Below, one piece after another: positions 25,258-34,870 of a stretch of DNA of 64,000 nt; within the stretch, counting starts at the first letter, position 1, and each line of letters opens with the position of its first letter. This DNA is from Anoplopoma fimbria. Taxonomy: Eukaryota; Chordata; Actinopteri; Perciformes; Anoplopomatidae. The stretch lies in NCBI RefSeq assembly GCF_027596085.1, contig NC_072452.1, positions 4,646,814 through 4,710,813 of the forward strand. The letters are read 5' to 3'. Below the pieces are notes generated by a model. That model was not told the origin of the DNA and ran no database searches. It was given only the letters and a program-made list of their open reading frames with translations. The position numbers were made by a program, and so were the translations under genes.

Positions 25258-25759
25258 TCTCTTTTTTACTAGTGAAACTAATCATTTGCCCTCTAATATA
25301 TGCTTTAAAAGCCTCCCACCTGATGGCCACAGATGTTTGGTCCGTATTTATTGCAAAGTAAATGTCTATATGCTCCCCCACAACTTTTATGAAATCAGAA
25401 TCCTGTAACCATTTAGGGTGTAAGCGCCAACTAGAGGAACCTTTGGTTAATTGTGAATCGTTATAAAATAGTGAGGTGGGGGCATGATCTGATAAAACAA
25501 TGCTACAGTTAGTTATATTGGGTAGTAGAGAAGTAGAGATTAGAAAATAATCTATGCGAGAGTAGGTTTTAAATGATGAGGAGTAACATGAGTATTCCAT
25601 TTTATTGGGGTTTTGAATCCTCCAAGGGTCGCACAGGTTCAGATCTTTTATGAACTGTTGTATTTTCTTTCTACTTTGAGAATGAGAGGTGTCCAACCCA
25701 GATGAACGATCAAGCCTTGGGTCACTTGGCTGCCATAAACAAATCACCTTAGCCATCAA
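25250..25759 (-). pseudogene. L1 ORF2, APE endonuclease C-terminal half
   Basis: LDRSSG, then SRIDYFLIS and LSDHAP (the catalytic SDH-type motif) identify the end of an apurinic-like endonuclease. The N-terminal half is missing. Confidence 0.78.
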
Positions 25760-26200
25760 CTTTACTGAAACAGGACAGCCTCATGTTCTCCTTACATTGG
25801 GATGTAGTTAAGTGCACAAACTGATCCAGTGCAAGCAAGGGAGCAGTTAAACCAAACTAAGCTGTCGGTGTGCTAAAATAAACAACATCAAAAAGAGACT
25901 TCTGTGTCTCCTGGCAAAGAAGAAATAAAGAATAAAAATAAAAAGGGCTAGTTTTCACGGCCAAACATTTATGAAGTATGCAAAGTATCATCTCTTACAG
26001 TGTAGGTCTAGTGCTTCAAAGACAAGCTACAGCTACTACGGTGAACCTCTCTGTCAATCTAAATGAAAAATATCAGCCCTCATGAGAAAAGCTAACATCA
26101 TAATAACTAGGTATATGTAAAACAGAGCAAAACAACAATGAGGTAAAAAACAAAACGTTACCCTTTACATCTGCAGGTTCACCTATAGGCACCAGGCCAA
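25760..26200. other. Unassigned stretch between ORF1 and ORF2 remains
   Basis: No recognisable protein. Its position suggests a rearranged or deleted inter-ORF and endonuclease 5' region of the L1 element. Confidence 0.45.
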
Positions 26201-26289
26201 CCAATGTCACTTCTTACATGGCGCTTGACATTAATGAAAATCTCCACAGTTCCATGTTTAGCTCCTCTGTGCGTCTTCTGTGCGTTGTA

Positions 26290-26865
26290 TGTCCTGAACG
26301 AAGCTCTCAGCGTCTGCTGGGGAGTCAAACTCACGTGTTTGTCCATTAATCGTCAGACGGAGCCTGGCTGGCTACACTATTCCATAGCCAATGTTCAGGG
26401 ATCTCAGTTGTTGCTTTACCCCGTCAAAACGCCTCCTCTGCCGGTGCAGCTCCGCCGATAAGTCCGGGAAGAACATGACCTCTTGTCCTCCGCACAGAAC
26501 TTTGCCCTTGGCCCTGGCTGCTCGCATTGCTCGGACTGTATCTTGAAAGTTCAAAAACTTCACAATAAGGACTCTCGGTGAGGAGGTTTGAAAAAACTGG
26601 GCCCTCGGGGAGTCTGTGTGCTCTCTCCATGACAGGTGGAGTAGGAAAGACTGCAGGGCCCAGTGCTGCAGGGCCCAGTGCTGCAGGTCCCAGTGCTTCA
26701 GGTCCCAGTGCTTCAGGGCCCAGTGCTGCAGGGCCCAGTGCTTCAGGTCCCAGTGCTTCAGGTCCCAGTGCTTCAGGTCCCAGTGCTTCAGGACCCAGTG
26801 CTTCAGGTCCCAGTGCTTCAGATAGCCATTTCTCAAGGAAAGCAAACTTATTATTTTCCATTTTC
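26290..26865 (-). pseudogene. L1 ORF1 remains with coding minisatellite
   Basis: Minus-strand translation shows MENNKFAFLEKWLSEAL, a GPEAL/GPAAL repeat, FPTPPVMERAHR, VLIVKFLNFQDTVRAM, LCGGQEVMFFPDLSAELHRQ and LRLTINGQT. This is the order of an L1 ORF1 RNA-binding region. The pieces are split over two frames, with a shift near 26590. Repeat expansion sits between the coiled-coil side and the RRM-like domain. Confidence 0.72.
26653..26817 (-). repeat. 15-bp coding minisatellite, 11 units
   Basis: Eleven uninterrupted 15-bp units of the type GCAGGGCCCAGTGCT / TCAGGTCCCAGTGCT. On the minus strand each adds five residues (GPEAL or GPAAL) without breaking the ORF1 frame. Two more units occur in the partial copy near 27236-27268. 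Confidence 0.92.
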
Positions 26866-27084
26866 GGGCAAGTTAACCAGCCTGGAGGTTGGATTCCAAG
26901 TGGTTGACTGTGATCTCAGTCGTAATGCGTTTTCTGCCTCATCCATGCGACCGGAAAGTCCCGCATCCTCTGAACATCTTGAATTGCCTTCAGGTTTCCA
27001 TCAATCTTTGTGGATCATTTCTTATCATGTCGAGCTTTTGTGACATCCACGTTATGAACTTTCAGCAGCCTTGGCCCTTCTGCC

Positions 27085-27290
27085 TGGAGTATCTTGAAAG
27101 TAAGGACTCTCGGTGAGGAGGTTAACCCTAACCCTGCTAGCTTGGGCCCGACCGGGGAGTCTGTGCATGCTCTCATCCATGACAGGTGGAGTAGGAAAGA
27201 CTGGGAAAAAGTTGCTGCGGTAGGGCCCAGTTTTGCAGGGCCCAGTGCTTCAGGTCCCAGTGCTTCAGAGGTTGTATTTTACTGACAAAA
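27085..27290 (-). repeat. Second partial copy of the L1 ORF1 segment
   Basis: Repeats words from 26541-26690 in the same order: AAGGACTCTCGGTGAGGAGG, GGGGAGTCTGTG, GACAGGTGGAGTAGGAAAGA, then two 15-bp minisatellite units. Either a local duplication or a second truncated LINE. Confidence 0.7.
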
Positions 27291-27415
27291 AGACGTGTGC
27301 CTAGTTCACCGCCATAACCACGCCCCCATACAATGTTTCTTTACTTTTGCGACGCATTTTTTTTAGGCTTCAACAGAAAACCAGTGGTGATCCACTGACT
27401 CTTCGTTGAGCCCCG

Positions 27416-28225
27416 TCATCTGGTTGACATTATTTGTTCAGTGTGAAATATCTGATAATTATTGGATGGATTGCCATCAAATAAAAAAATATATTGTAAT
27501 AACTTTGGTGATCCCTTTACTTTCCCTCTTTTGGCCCATTCTTCCACACAAACAGTCTTCAAATCTTGAAGGTTCCGTGGGCCTCTTCTATGAACTCTGA
27601 TCTTCAGTTCTTTCCATAGATTTTCTATTGGATTCAAGTCAGGTGATTGGCTGGGCCATTCTAGCAGCTTTATTTTCTTTCTCTGAAACCAATTGAGAGT
27701 TTCCTTGGCTGTGTGTTTGGGATCATCGTCTTGCTGAAATGTCCACCATCGTTTCATCTTCATCATCCTGCTAGATGGCAGCAGATTTCTATCAAAAATG
27801 TCTCGGTACATTTTTCCATTCATCCTTCCTTCAATGATATGAAGTTTGCCAGTGCCGTATGCTGAAAAACAGCCCCACACCATGATGTTCCCACCTCCAA
27901 ACTTCACTGTTGGTATGGTGTTTTTGGGGTGATGTGCAGTGCCATTTGACCTCCAAACATGGTGTGTATTATGGCATCCAAAGAGTTCAATTCTGGTCTC
28001 ATCTATATTCTCCCAGTGTTTCACAGGCTTGTCTAAATGTTGTGCAGCAAACTTTAAACGAGCTTCAACATGCTTTTTCTTCAGCAATGGAGTCAGGCCA
28101 CGGCGGTTGAGTGCATTACTTATTGTTTTCTTTGAAACAATTGTACCTGATAATTCCAGGTCTTTCTGAAGCTCTCCACTAGTGGTCCTTGGCTCTTGGA
28201 CAACTCTTCTGATAATTATTTTCAC
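27416..28225 (-). pseudogene. Tc1-like transposase, incomplete
   Basis: A 269-aa open frame with the second half of the paired-like DNA-binding region (LNRRGLTP), then the DDE domain: DETRIELFG for the first [11 protein letters not shown] for the second, and [11 protein letters not shown] for the catalytic E. The acidic triad is thus present. The N-terminal helix-turn-helix lies upstream (28225-28430) but out of frame, and the start codon is lost from the frame. The residue before DET has changed from the usual S/T, giving NIDETR. Confidence 0.82.
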
Positions 28226-28695
28226 TCCTCTGTCAGAAATCTTGAAGGAGCACCTGGTCGTGGCCGGTTTATGGTGAAATTATGTTATTTCTAACTTCCG
28301 AATTATGGCCGGTGCTCACCGGAACATTCAGAAGTTTAGAAATCCTTCTGTAACCAATGCCATCAGTATGTTTTCCAACTATAAGGTTGCGAAGGTCTTG
28401 AGAGACCTCTTTGCTTTTACCCATCATGAGATGTTTCTTGTGTGACACCTTGGTAATGAGACACCTTCTTATAGGCCATCAGTTGGGACTGATCCAGCTG
28501 ATATTAATTTGCACTGACAAGGGGCAGGATTGCTTTCTAATTACTGATAGATTTCAGCTGGTGTCTTGGCTTTCCATGCCTTTTTGCACCTCCCTTTCTT
28601 CATGTGTTTCTGAACTTATTTGTTTGGTTTTCTTTGTATGTATGGATTACTTGGGTTGCTACCGGTGACGTGTTCAATACTTATTTTACCCGCTG
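27416..28695 (-). mobile_element. Tc1-like DNA transposon
   Basis: The right end reads, on the minus strand, TA then CAGCGGGTAAAATAAGTATT, a fish Tc1-like terminal repeat start (TA at 28696-28697). The transposase pseudogene follows. I could not find a matching left terminal repeat, so the low-coordinate end is probably truncated and approximate. Confidence 0.75.
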
Positions 28696-28700
28696 TATAC

Positions 28701-29272
28701 TACCGTATTTTTCGCACTATAAGGCGCATTTAAAAGCCTTTAATTTTCTCAAAAAACGACAGTGCGCCTTATAATCCGGAGCGCCTTACATATGGATTAA
28801 TTCTGGTTGTGCTTACTGACCTCGAAGCGATTTTGTGTGGTACACGGCGCTCTGTCAACATGTTTTAGTACGACTTTGGTAAACTACAAAGCCGCACCGC
28901 TTGCAGCATTACGGCGACCGTAGTCAGGAGCGTCGCGGAGTAATACATACTGTGCTTCACCATCATATTACAGTGTGTGTGTATAAGGACCCAACATGGC
29001 TCCTGTCAAGAGACACGCTGACGACGCGGACTTCAAACTCAAGGCTGTCAGTCACACAGGAGAACATGGGAATAGAGCAGCTGCGAGAGAATTCAACATT
29101 AATGAATCAATGGTACGGAAGTGGAGGAAGTTTGACTGACTGACTGTTTTGTTTCGCTTAATGCGCCTTATAGTCCGGTGCGCCTTATATATGAAAAAAG
29201 ATCGAAAATAGACCATTCATTGACAGTGCGCCTTATAATCCAGTGCGCCCTATAGTGCGGAAAATACGGTAC
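28701..29272 (+). mobile_element. Pogo-like short transposon with TA ends
   Basis: The left end TACCGTATTTTTCGCACTAT and right end (reverse complement TACCGTATTTTCCGCACTAT) form terminal inverted repeats starting at TA. Internal copies of GCGCCTTATA words follow both ends. About 570 bp, and it carries a short transposase N-terminus, so it is an internally deleted Tc1/mariner-pogo class element. It abuts the Tc1-like element. Confidence 0.85.
28996..29139 (+). pseudogene. Pogo-type transposase N-terminus (HTH only)
   Basis: 47 codons and a TGA. MAPVKRHADDADFKLKAV, then NRAAAREFNINESMVRKW, a helix-turn-helix (psq/brinker-like) as found at the start of CENP-B/pogo-type transposases. The DDE domain is absent. 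Confidence 0.7.
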
Positions 29273-30825
29273 TTTGGATAGTAGAGATAATTAAATATGA
29301 GTTAACATCTTCACCTCCAGATGTCCTTATAAATTGACAAAATGTACATGTTTCTAGTGGTGTAGTGGTATTTGCATTTTGATCAGCTGTGTAATGACCT
29401 TTTACTAACCAAACTCATAACTGCTTCTAACTTATTAAGTACTTTGAAGACTTCCGTGAATACATTTCACTATTAACCGCCTCTGTGCATGGTGAATTAT
29501 TGGGAATGATGGTAACACTGACCTTGATCAATAACTAGGTAGTACAGCTGAGTCACGGATTATATTGCTCTCAGCACATGTACGTAGGTCTGCCAAAAAG
29601 CTTTTTCTTATCTCCTCTTTTCCAAATTAACACAACTCTGGGAATCCTCTGGAAGCCAGCAGTAGCTTTCAACTGCAGAATGATGGATGAATCTGTCTAT
29701 GAAATTTCAAAATGTATTGATCAGTTAAGCCTGCAGCCAATGAGGGCATTTGAAAGTGAAAATGTTATAACATTTTAAAAATTAAAAAAAGTATATTTAC
29801 ATATGATTTTATTTTGACAATGTGTCTTTAAGATGACTTATTTTATTTCCATAAATATACACGTTGATGTTTTCTAATACATTTTTGGTCAGTTAATTAA
29901 ACCTTAAAATAGACTTAAAATATATTGTTTGCAGTACACTTCTGTATTTTCCCTCTTTTCTTGCACGACAATCAATACATTATAATATTTATTATATATA
30001 TATGAACATCAGTAAGTTGTTAAATGAGTTTCTATTATGTGAAGTGCATGTTTGATCACTCACAAATTGTTGATGCAGAAGATTAATAAAGTGATGTTGT
30101 TACTTTGTCTTCCCTTTCTTTTCAATCATTAGCGGTGAGACACATAAAAAGCTATTTCCTGATATGTTTCGTCATGGTCTTCCTCTTACTCTCGCCTCCT
30201 CTTTATCATCCTAATCAATAATAGCTGAAGAAGCATCGTGGCTGATTAAACTGTGGGAAGTTTACACACTACTTTGGATTCAAACAAGGATATGCTCTTC
30301 CATAAAACACCTTGACAGGGAGAATAACACCAAAATTCAGTGTTTCTTCAAAGATGGGGGTTTGAAGAATCAAGTTTCACGTCTTGCTTTCAATATTGTA
30401 CCCAATGACAAAAGGACCAACATGAAACCATGTAGCTTGAGAAAAGAGAATCTACATCAGATGTATTTCTTTCTAAAAGCCACTTCCTGTTATGACTGAC
30501 TTCACAGAGAAGTAAAGCAGCCCTGTCTTACACCTCTGGTGTTTGGTTTTCTCTCATTTACATGTTCATGAGTAATGTCAGACATCAAGTTAGGAAGGCG
30601 CAAACATAAGCAACAGCGCGCCCTTGTGGTTAGCCGGCAAACGAGAAAACAGACGAAATCAAAGGACTGTTGTGTGGTAGGAAATGAGAGATTGTTAATT
30701 TAAATACTGGCTGTTAATCATTAAGTCTTAATACATTTCAATAAGGCATACACAAATTATATGTAACAGCATGTTCTTTCAATTGTGAGTAAAATCCTGC
30801 ATCCACATATTGATATGCTGTTACT
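29273..30825. other. Unannotated stretch
   Basis: AT-rich sequence. A 66-codon open frame at 29578-29778 resembles nothing known to me. No repeat ends recognised. Confidence 0.5.
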
Positions 30826-31538
30826 ATGGCTACCAGTAGCGGGCCGTGCATTTCACACCTAGGCCTTCAGTGATGTCCTACACCAGGGGTGTCCAAACTT
30901 TTTTCACTGAGGGCCACATATAGAAAAATATACGAAAGGCTGGGCCACTCACTAGAGGTGAGGTATATCGCCTCACTTCTAGTGTCAAAATCAATCAAAT
31001 GTAGGTAAATTATGCTTGATATTTGAATATGCTTAAAGAAAAAAACATCCTACATCACAACTTTCCATTAATGGATTTTCATTTATTTTGTTATAAAAAT
31101 GGTTGGCAGCTCATTCTCAAAACAGCAGCCTGAGATTGCTTCTTACTCAGGATGGTGATCCTTCACAGCCCTGGATAGGGGGCGGGGCTTATCTCCATGA
31201 AACCTCTGTCAACAAATCCATTTATTTCACCATCAACCATGCAATAAATAAATACTAATTCTGCTTTATACTTGTTGTGGCAGTCCCAGATATCCTGGGA
31301 AACTAAACGCCGTCTTGTCTGAGTTCATAACATCATCTGTGGATTTATTCGAGCCGTATGAACCGAAAATAAACAATTTTACTGTGATTTAATTGCAATA
31401 AATGTACAAAAAGGGACGCTGAAATAACAACATAATGATGGTGGTTTGTAAAAAGTCAGAATTCATGTTTTGTTAGTTCTCTCTGCAGGAGGAGAAGGAA
31501 ATCACTTTTAAAATGCCTGTTTTGTGAACGGAGCTCGG

Positions 31539-31722
31539 ATCGATGACAGAGTGACAGGAGGAGAAGCTCAACGCTGATTGGCTGATCGATGACAGAGTGA
31601 CAGGAGGAGAAGCTCAACGCTGATTGGCTGATCGATGACAGAGTGACAGGAGGAGAAGCTCAACGCTGATTGGCTGATCGATGACAGAGTGACAGGAGGA
31701 GAAGCTCAACGCTGATTGGCTG
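31539..31722 (+). repeat. 46-bp tandem repeat, four units, in hAT-B
   Basis: Four near-identical 46-bp units containing GATGACAGAGTGACAGGAGG and GCTCAACGCTGATTGGCT. Near-identity suggests recent amplification. Confidence 0.92.
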
Positions 31723-31811
31723 TCACAACACAGCGTCTCGCGAATATTCCACCTGATTCGCGCCGCCAGGCTCGAGTTCGCGAAATATTCGCTTCGCTTT
31801 TGGTGTGAATG

Positions 31812-32838
31812 TGTGATAGATTGATTTTATTAGAAAATGTTAAAAAGGGGCTGCACGGTGGTGTAGTGGTTAGCACTGTCGCCTCACAGCAAGAGGGGCC
31901 CGGGTTCAATTCCCAGGCTGGACAACCTTCTGTGTGGAGTTTGCATGTTCTCCCCGTGTCAGCGTGGGTTCTCTCCGGGTTCTCCGGCTTCCTCCCACAG
32001 TCCAAAGACATGCAGCTTAGGTTAATTGATGACTCTGAAATTGCCCATAGGTGTGAATGTGAGCGTGAGTGGTTGTCTGTCTATATATGTCAGCCCTGTG
32101 ATAGGCTGGAGACCTGTCCAGGGTGAACCCTGCCTTCGCCCATTGACAGCTGGGATCGGCTCCAGCACCCCCGCGACCCTTAACTGGATAAGCGGTTACG
32201 GAAGATGGATGGATGGATGTTAAAAAGGTTAACAGGGTAAATTTAGTAGTTTAATCTATGATCGACTTGTTGAGCCTTTTTGAGAGAGGACACTGGGGGA
32301 TTGATTAGTCATGCCTGCAGCGGCCGGAAGGGGGAGCTCACGGCCACGATGCCTCATTCTCAATGAAGCTGCCACAGAGAAAGCATCGTGTCCGAGCACC
32401 TTTATTGATTTCTCCCCTTTTCAGGTGCTAAATGAGTATTTCTGCTCTGAAACTTTGTAATAGTATATAAGTTGTTTTGTTGACATGCTGACTGAATGTT
32501 GAGTGTTTTTGGCAGCGTTATTGTAATTTTAAGACTGTTCATTTGTATACTGCTAAGCAGCTAGCTAAACCCTGCTTCGTCAGTGGCCGCCACGGAGCGG
32601 CATGCGACCAGCATATTGCGTGCATTTTGATTGAGTTTTAGCTCAGTACGACACGCATTCAAAGTATGACGTTTGAAGTATGTTTATGTTTGTGATTTAA
32701 TACTAATGTGTTTGTGTGTTTACTTTTGTACCTATGTGAATACGTTGAAAACAATACAGAATTCTCAATGAAGCTGCCACAGAGAAAGCATCGTGTCCGA
32801 GCACCTTTATTGATTTCTCCCCTTTTCAGGGTGTAACA
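31812..32838 (+). repeat. 5' LTR (with SINE insertion)
   Basis: About 640 bp without the SINE at 31848-32216 and one copy of its duplication. It has 26 nt (32319-32344) absent from the 3' LTR and an internal 70-bp direct repeat (32356-32425 and 32761-32830). Confidence 0.9.
31848..32216 (+). mobile_element. tRNA-headed SINE in the 5' LTR, 11-bp duplication
   Basis: Starts GGGCTGCACGGTGGTGTAGT with a tRNA-Val-like head (A-box, then GGGTTCAATTCCC as B-box). The body has CCTCCCACAGTCCAAAGACA, and the tail is GGAT repeats. ATGTTAAAAAG flanks it at 31837-31847 and 32217-32227. The empty site is preserved in the 3' LTR, which confirms the boundaries. Confidence 0.93.
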
Positions 32839-32841
32839 TTT

Positions 32842-32859
32842 TGGAGGCACCGCTGGGAT
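32842..32859 (+). promoter_or_regulatory. Primer binding site, tRNA-Thr type
   Basis: TGGAGGCACCGCTGGGAT lies 3 nt after the 5' LTR. It is complementary to the 3' end of vertebrate tRNA-Thr(AGT) including CCA, 18 nt. Confidence 0.82.
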
Positions 32860-33082
32860 GAATGTGACGAGGACCAGCTGTCCCAGATAGACGTCCCGAT
32901 CATCATTCAACCCTTTACATCTACAGCCAGGGTGGACGATAGCGTATGGTGGTTCAACAACTGCGTAGAGAGACTTGAATGCAATCTGAGGTTAACCACG
33001 GGTGCCAGGAGAGCTACGTTGTCTCATCTACAAAGAGAAGGTTCTGCATCACATTGACATTGTCCACGGGTCAGAGACTGAA

Positions 33083-34708
33083 ATGGATTCTTCGGAGCTA
33101 GAGAACTTGAAACTAGAAGTTGGTGGCGCCCTGTACACATTAACAAGAGATGCTTTGATTGAAGTTTGTGATTTTCTACTTATTGCTGGTTCAGAAGTTG
33201 AAAATGTATCAGGTAAAAGTCGCTCCTCTCTCATTTCACATGTCACAAGGCACTTAGAGAGAGAAGAGTTAGATGAACTTGAGGATCAGGGTATGGCAGA
33301 GCTACTTATTTTGAATGATAAAATTGATGAGTTGCAACAGGCTGCTAAAAATAGTGCCCTAGAACAGGTAGCCTCAGATGCCAAAGAGACAGATTTGGTG
33401 CAAGAGCAGGTCGTTCAGCCTTCAGAAAGAGAACGGTTGCAAAAAGAGATAGAGACTCTACAATTAGCATTAGCGTTATCACTACAGGAGAAACCAGACC
33501 AAACCAGTGGAGCCAAGAAGTTAGTGAGTGGGGAAGGTATCAGTGCTAAACAACACCATGTCTCTGCTCAACAGACCCCCCAACCTCGTCTCTCATTACA
33601 GTGGAACAGAGAATTTAAAATATCAGGCCAGATTGGTGAGCCAGGACAAAAAGACAAACTTACCTTCTCCAGTCTAGCACACCAAATTGAGCAAGGCATC
33701 AGTAAGGGATTTCCTGAAATAGAAATAGTTGATGCAGTGATTAGAGCAATAGCACCAGGCTTACAATTACGCAGCTACCTGGAGGGAAAAAGCAACCTTA
33801 CCTTACCTACCTTGAGGAGGATTCTCAGGTCCCATTATCAAGAAAAGGGAGCAACAGAACTGTACAAACAACTCACTTCAGAGGTCCAGAGTAGTAAGGA
33901 AACCCCACAAAATTTCCTGATCCGCACCCTAGATTTGAGACAAAAAATCCTGTTTGCTTCACAGGAAGCAGAATCCGGTCTAAGATATGATCCTGTCCTT
34001 GTACAGAGTATGTTTCTCCATACCGTTCTGACAGGCCTGCAAAATGATAGCATTAGAAGTGACCTCCAGCCGTACCTGCAACGAACAACAACAAGTGATG
34101 AGCTGCTCCTCGAGAAACTCAACATTGCTTGTGCAAACGAAGCAGAGAGACAAAATAAAAAAAAACTACTTACCCAACAGCGGCCAACCACTGTGCACTC
34201 AGTCCAGTCGAATGACACACCTGCAGATAAAAAAGGGAAAAACCCAAATTCGGAACACACCAGCAAAACCCAGTCTGATGTACTAAATGAACTGAAAGAA
34301 ATGCGTTCTGACATGGCATTATTGAAAAACCTATGCGCTGAAGTTGCACAAATCAGAGAGTCAGTTCGACAGCCTAACCCAGCACAGACACAGTATCTGG
34401 CTTCACCTGTACCACAGGAGTTCCAGTATCCACCACAAAGCCGCTGGCCTCCCCCAGGACCAGGACAAAGAGGAGAGACAGCTCAATATCAACGAGGGTT
34501 TGCACCACAGCACCAGTACCCTCCCCCGAATCGTGCACGACTGACAAAATGTATTGGCTGCCAGCAAAGTGGAAGTGAGTATTGCTCCCATTGCTACAGA
34601 TGCGGTAGCAGTGAACACTTCCTCGCAGGTTGCAGGGTGAGAGGAACCAGACAAGACAAGGATGGTCCTTTAAACGGAGTAGGGTTACCCCCACGGGACA
34701 GGGAGTAA
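33083..34708 (+). CDS. Gypsy gag-like protein
   Basis: 541 codons from the first in-frame ATG after the primer site to TAA (34706-34708). The N-terminal third is acidic and helical with coiled-coil-like segments. The middle carries capsid-like helices, then a Pro/Gln-rich stretch, and the end holds one CCHC zinc knuckle, [14 protein letters not shown] (C-x2-C-x4-H-x4-C), for RNA binding. A further CIGC/CSHC cluster lies just before it. The frame is intact. pol begins in the -1 frame within its last 35 nt. Confidence 0.85.
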   Translation: MDSSELENLKLEVGGALYTLTRDALIEVCDFLLIAGSEVENVSGKSRSSLISHVTRHLEREELDELEDQGMAELLILNDKIDELQQAAKNSALEQVASDAKETDLVQEQVVQPSERERLQKEIETLQLALALSLQEKPDQTSGAKKLVSGEGISAKQHHVSAQQTPQPRLSLQWNREFKISGQIGEPGQKDKLTFSSLAHQIEQGISKGFPEIEIVDAVIRAIAPGLQLRSYLEGKSNLTLPTLRRILRSHYQEKGATELYKQLTSEVQSSKETPQNFLIRTLDLRQKILFASQEAESGLRYDPVLVQSMFLHTVLTGLQNDSIRSDLQPYLQRTTTSDELLLEKLNIACANEAERQNKKKLLTQQRPTTVHSVQSNDTPADKKGKNPNSEHTSKTQSDVLNELKEMRSDMALLKNLCAEVAQIRESVRQPNPAQTQYLASPVPQEFQYPPQSRWPPPGPGQRGETAQYQRGFAPQHQYPPPNRARLTKCIGCQQSGSEYCSHCYRCGSSEHFLAGCRVRGTRQDKDGPLNGVGLPPRDRE

Positions 34709-34710
34709 CC
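34669..34710 (+). promoter_or_regulatory. -1 ribosomal frameshift signal, gag to pol
   Basis: The heptamer TTTAAAC (34669-34675) is positioned in gag as T TTA AAC, the X-XXY-YYZ arrangement. Slipping back one base enters the pol frame exactly. After 7 nt, GGTTAC (34683-34688) can pair with GTAACC (34705-34710), with extra C-G pairing inside. The stem overlaps the gag stop. Confidence 0.85.
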
Positions 34711-34722
34711 AGCAACAGTGAA

Positions 34723-34870
34723 ATGTCCCAACAGCACTGCTCCCACTGTGGTGTCACTGTGAAAAACCAAAGACTCAAAAGATATGCATCCTGTAAAAAA
34801 GACATTTACTGTTCTAAAATCTGTCAGGCTGAGCATTGGCCAAAACATAGAAAACGATGTAACCAGCACC
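34723..34870 (+). other. MYND-like zinc finger at start of pol, one Cys lost
   Basis: CSHCG, then [15 protein letters not shown], then HWPKHRKRC: the C-x2-C ... C-x5-C-x3-C ... H-x3-C frame of MYND fingers. The position normally holding the first Cys of the second pair is Y (RYASC). MYND fingers bind short proline-rich peptides in host proteins. Confidence 0.75.

Larger units (their letters stand above)
21101..26990 (-). mobile_element. Decayed L1-like LINE, minus strand
   Basis: The 3' end is at the low-coordinate side, where the + strand shows a poly-T run (21101-21111). Running leftwards from about 26990 are ORF1 remains, a gap, then ORF2 remains: APE endonuclease end, linker, reverse transcriptase with FADD (about 24123-24759, continuing 22779-23346), and C-terminal region. 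It is interrupted by a SINE (21773-22097) and a solo LTR (23356-24122). Frameshifts and a nonsense codon make it non-coding. The first part of the endonuclease was not found, so there is an internal deletion or rearrangement near 25760. Clade call (L1/Tx1 group) rests on the RT and ORF1 style. Confidence 0.8.

Noticed and set aside
27122..27136. Telomere-like AACCCTAACCCT word
   Set aside because: Only two units; chance occurrence at the edge of a degraded LINE copy.
29578..29778. 66-codon open frame
   Set aside because: No start context, no family resemblance, AT-rich flanks; consistent with chance.
31860..31920. tRNA-Val-like sequence
   Set aside because: It is the head of a SINE with a target duplication; the cloverleaf is degraded and continues into the SINE body, so not a functional tRNA gene.
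31706..32223. Open frames of about 100 codons on both strands near 32000, and matching ones at 12447-12807
   Set aside because: They lie in the tRNA-headed SINE and recur in its other copies; not genes.
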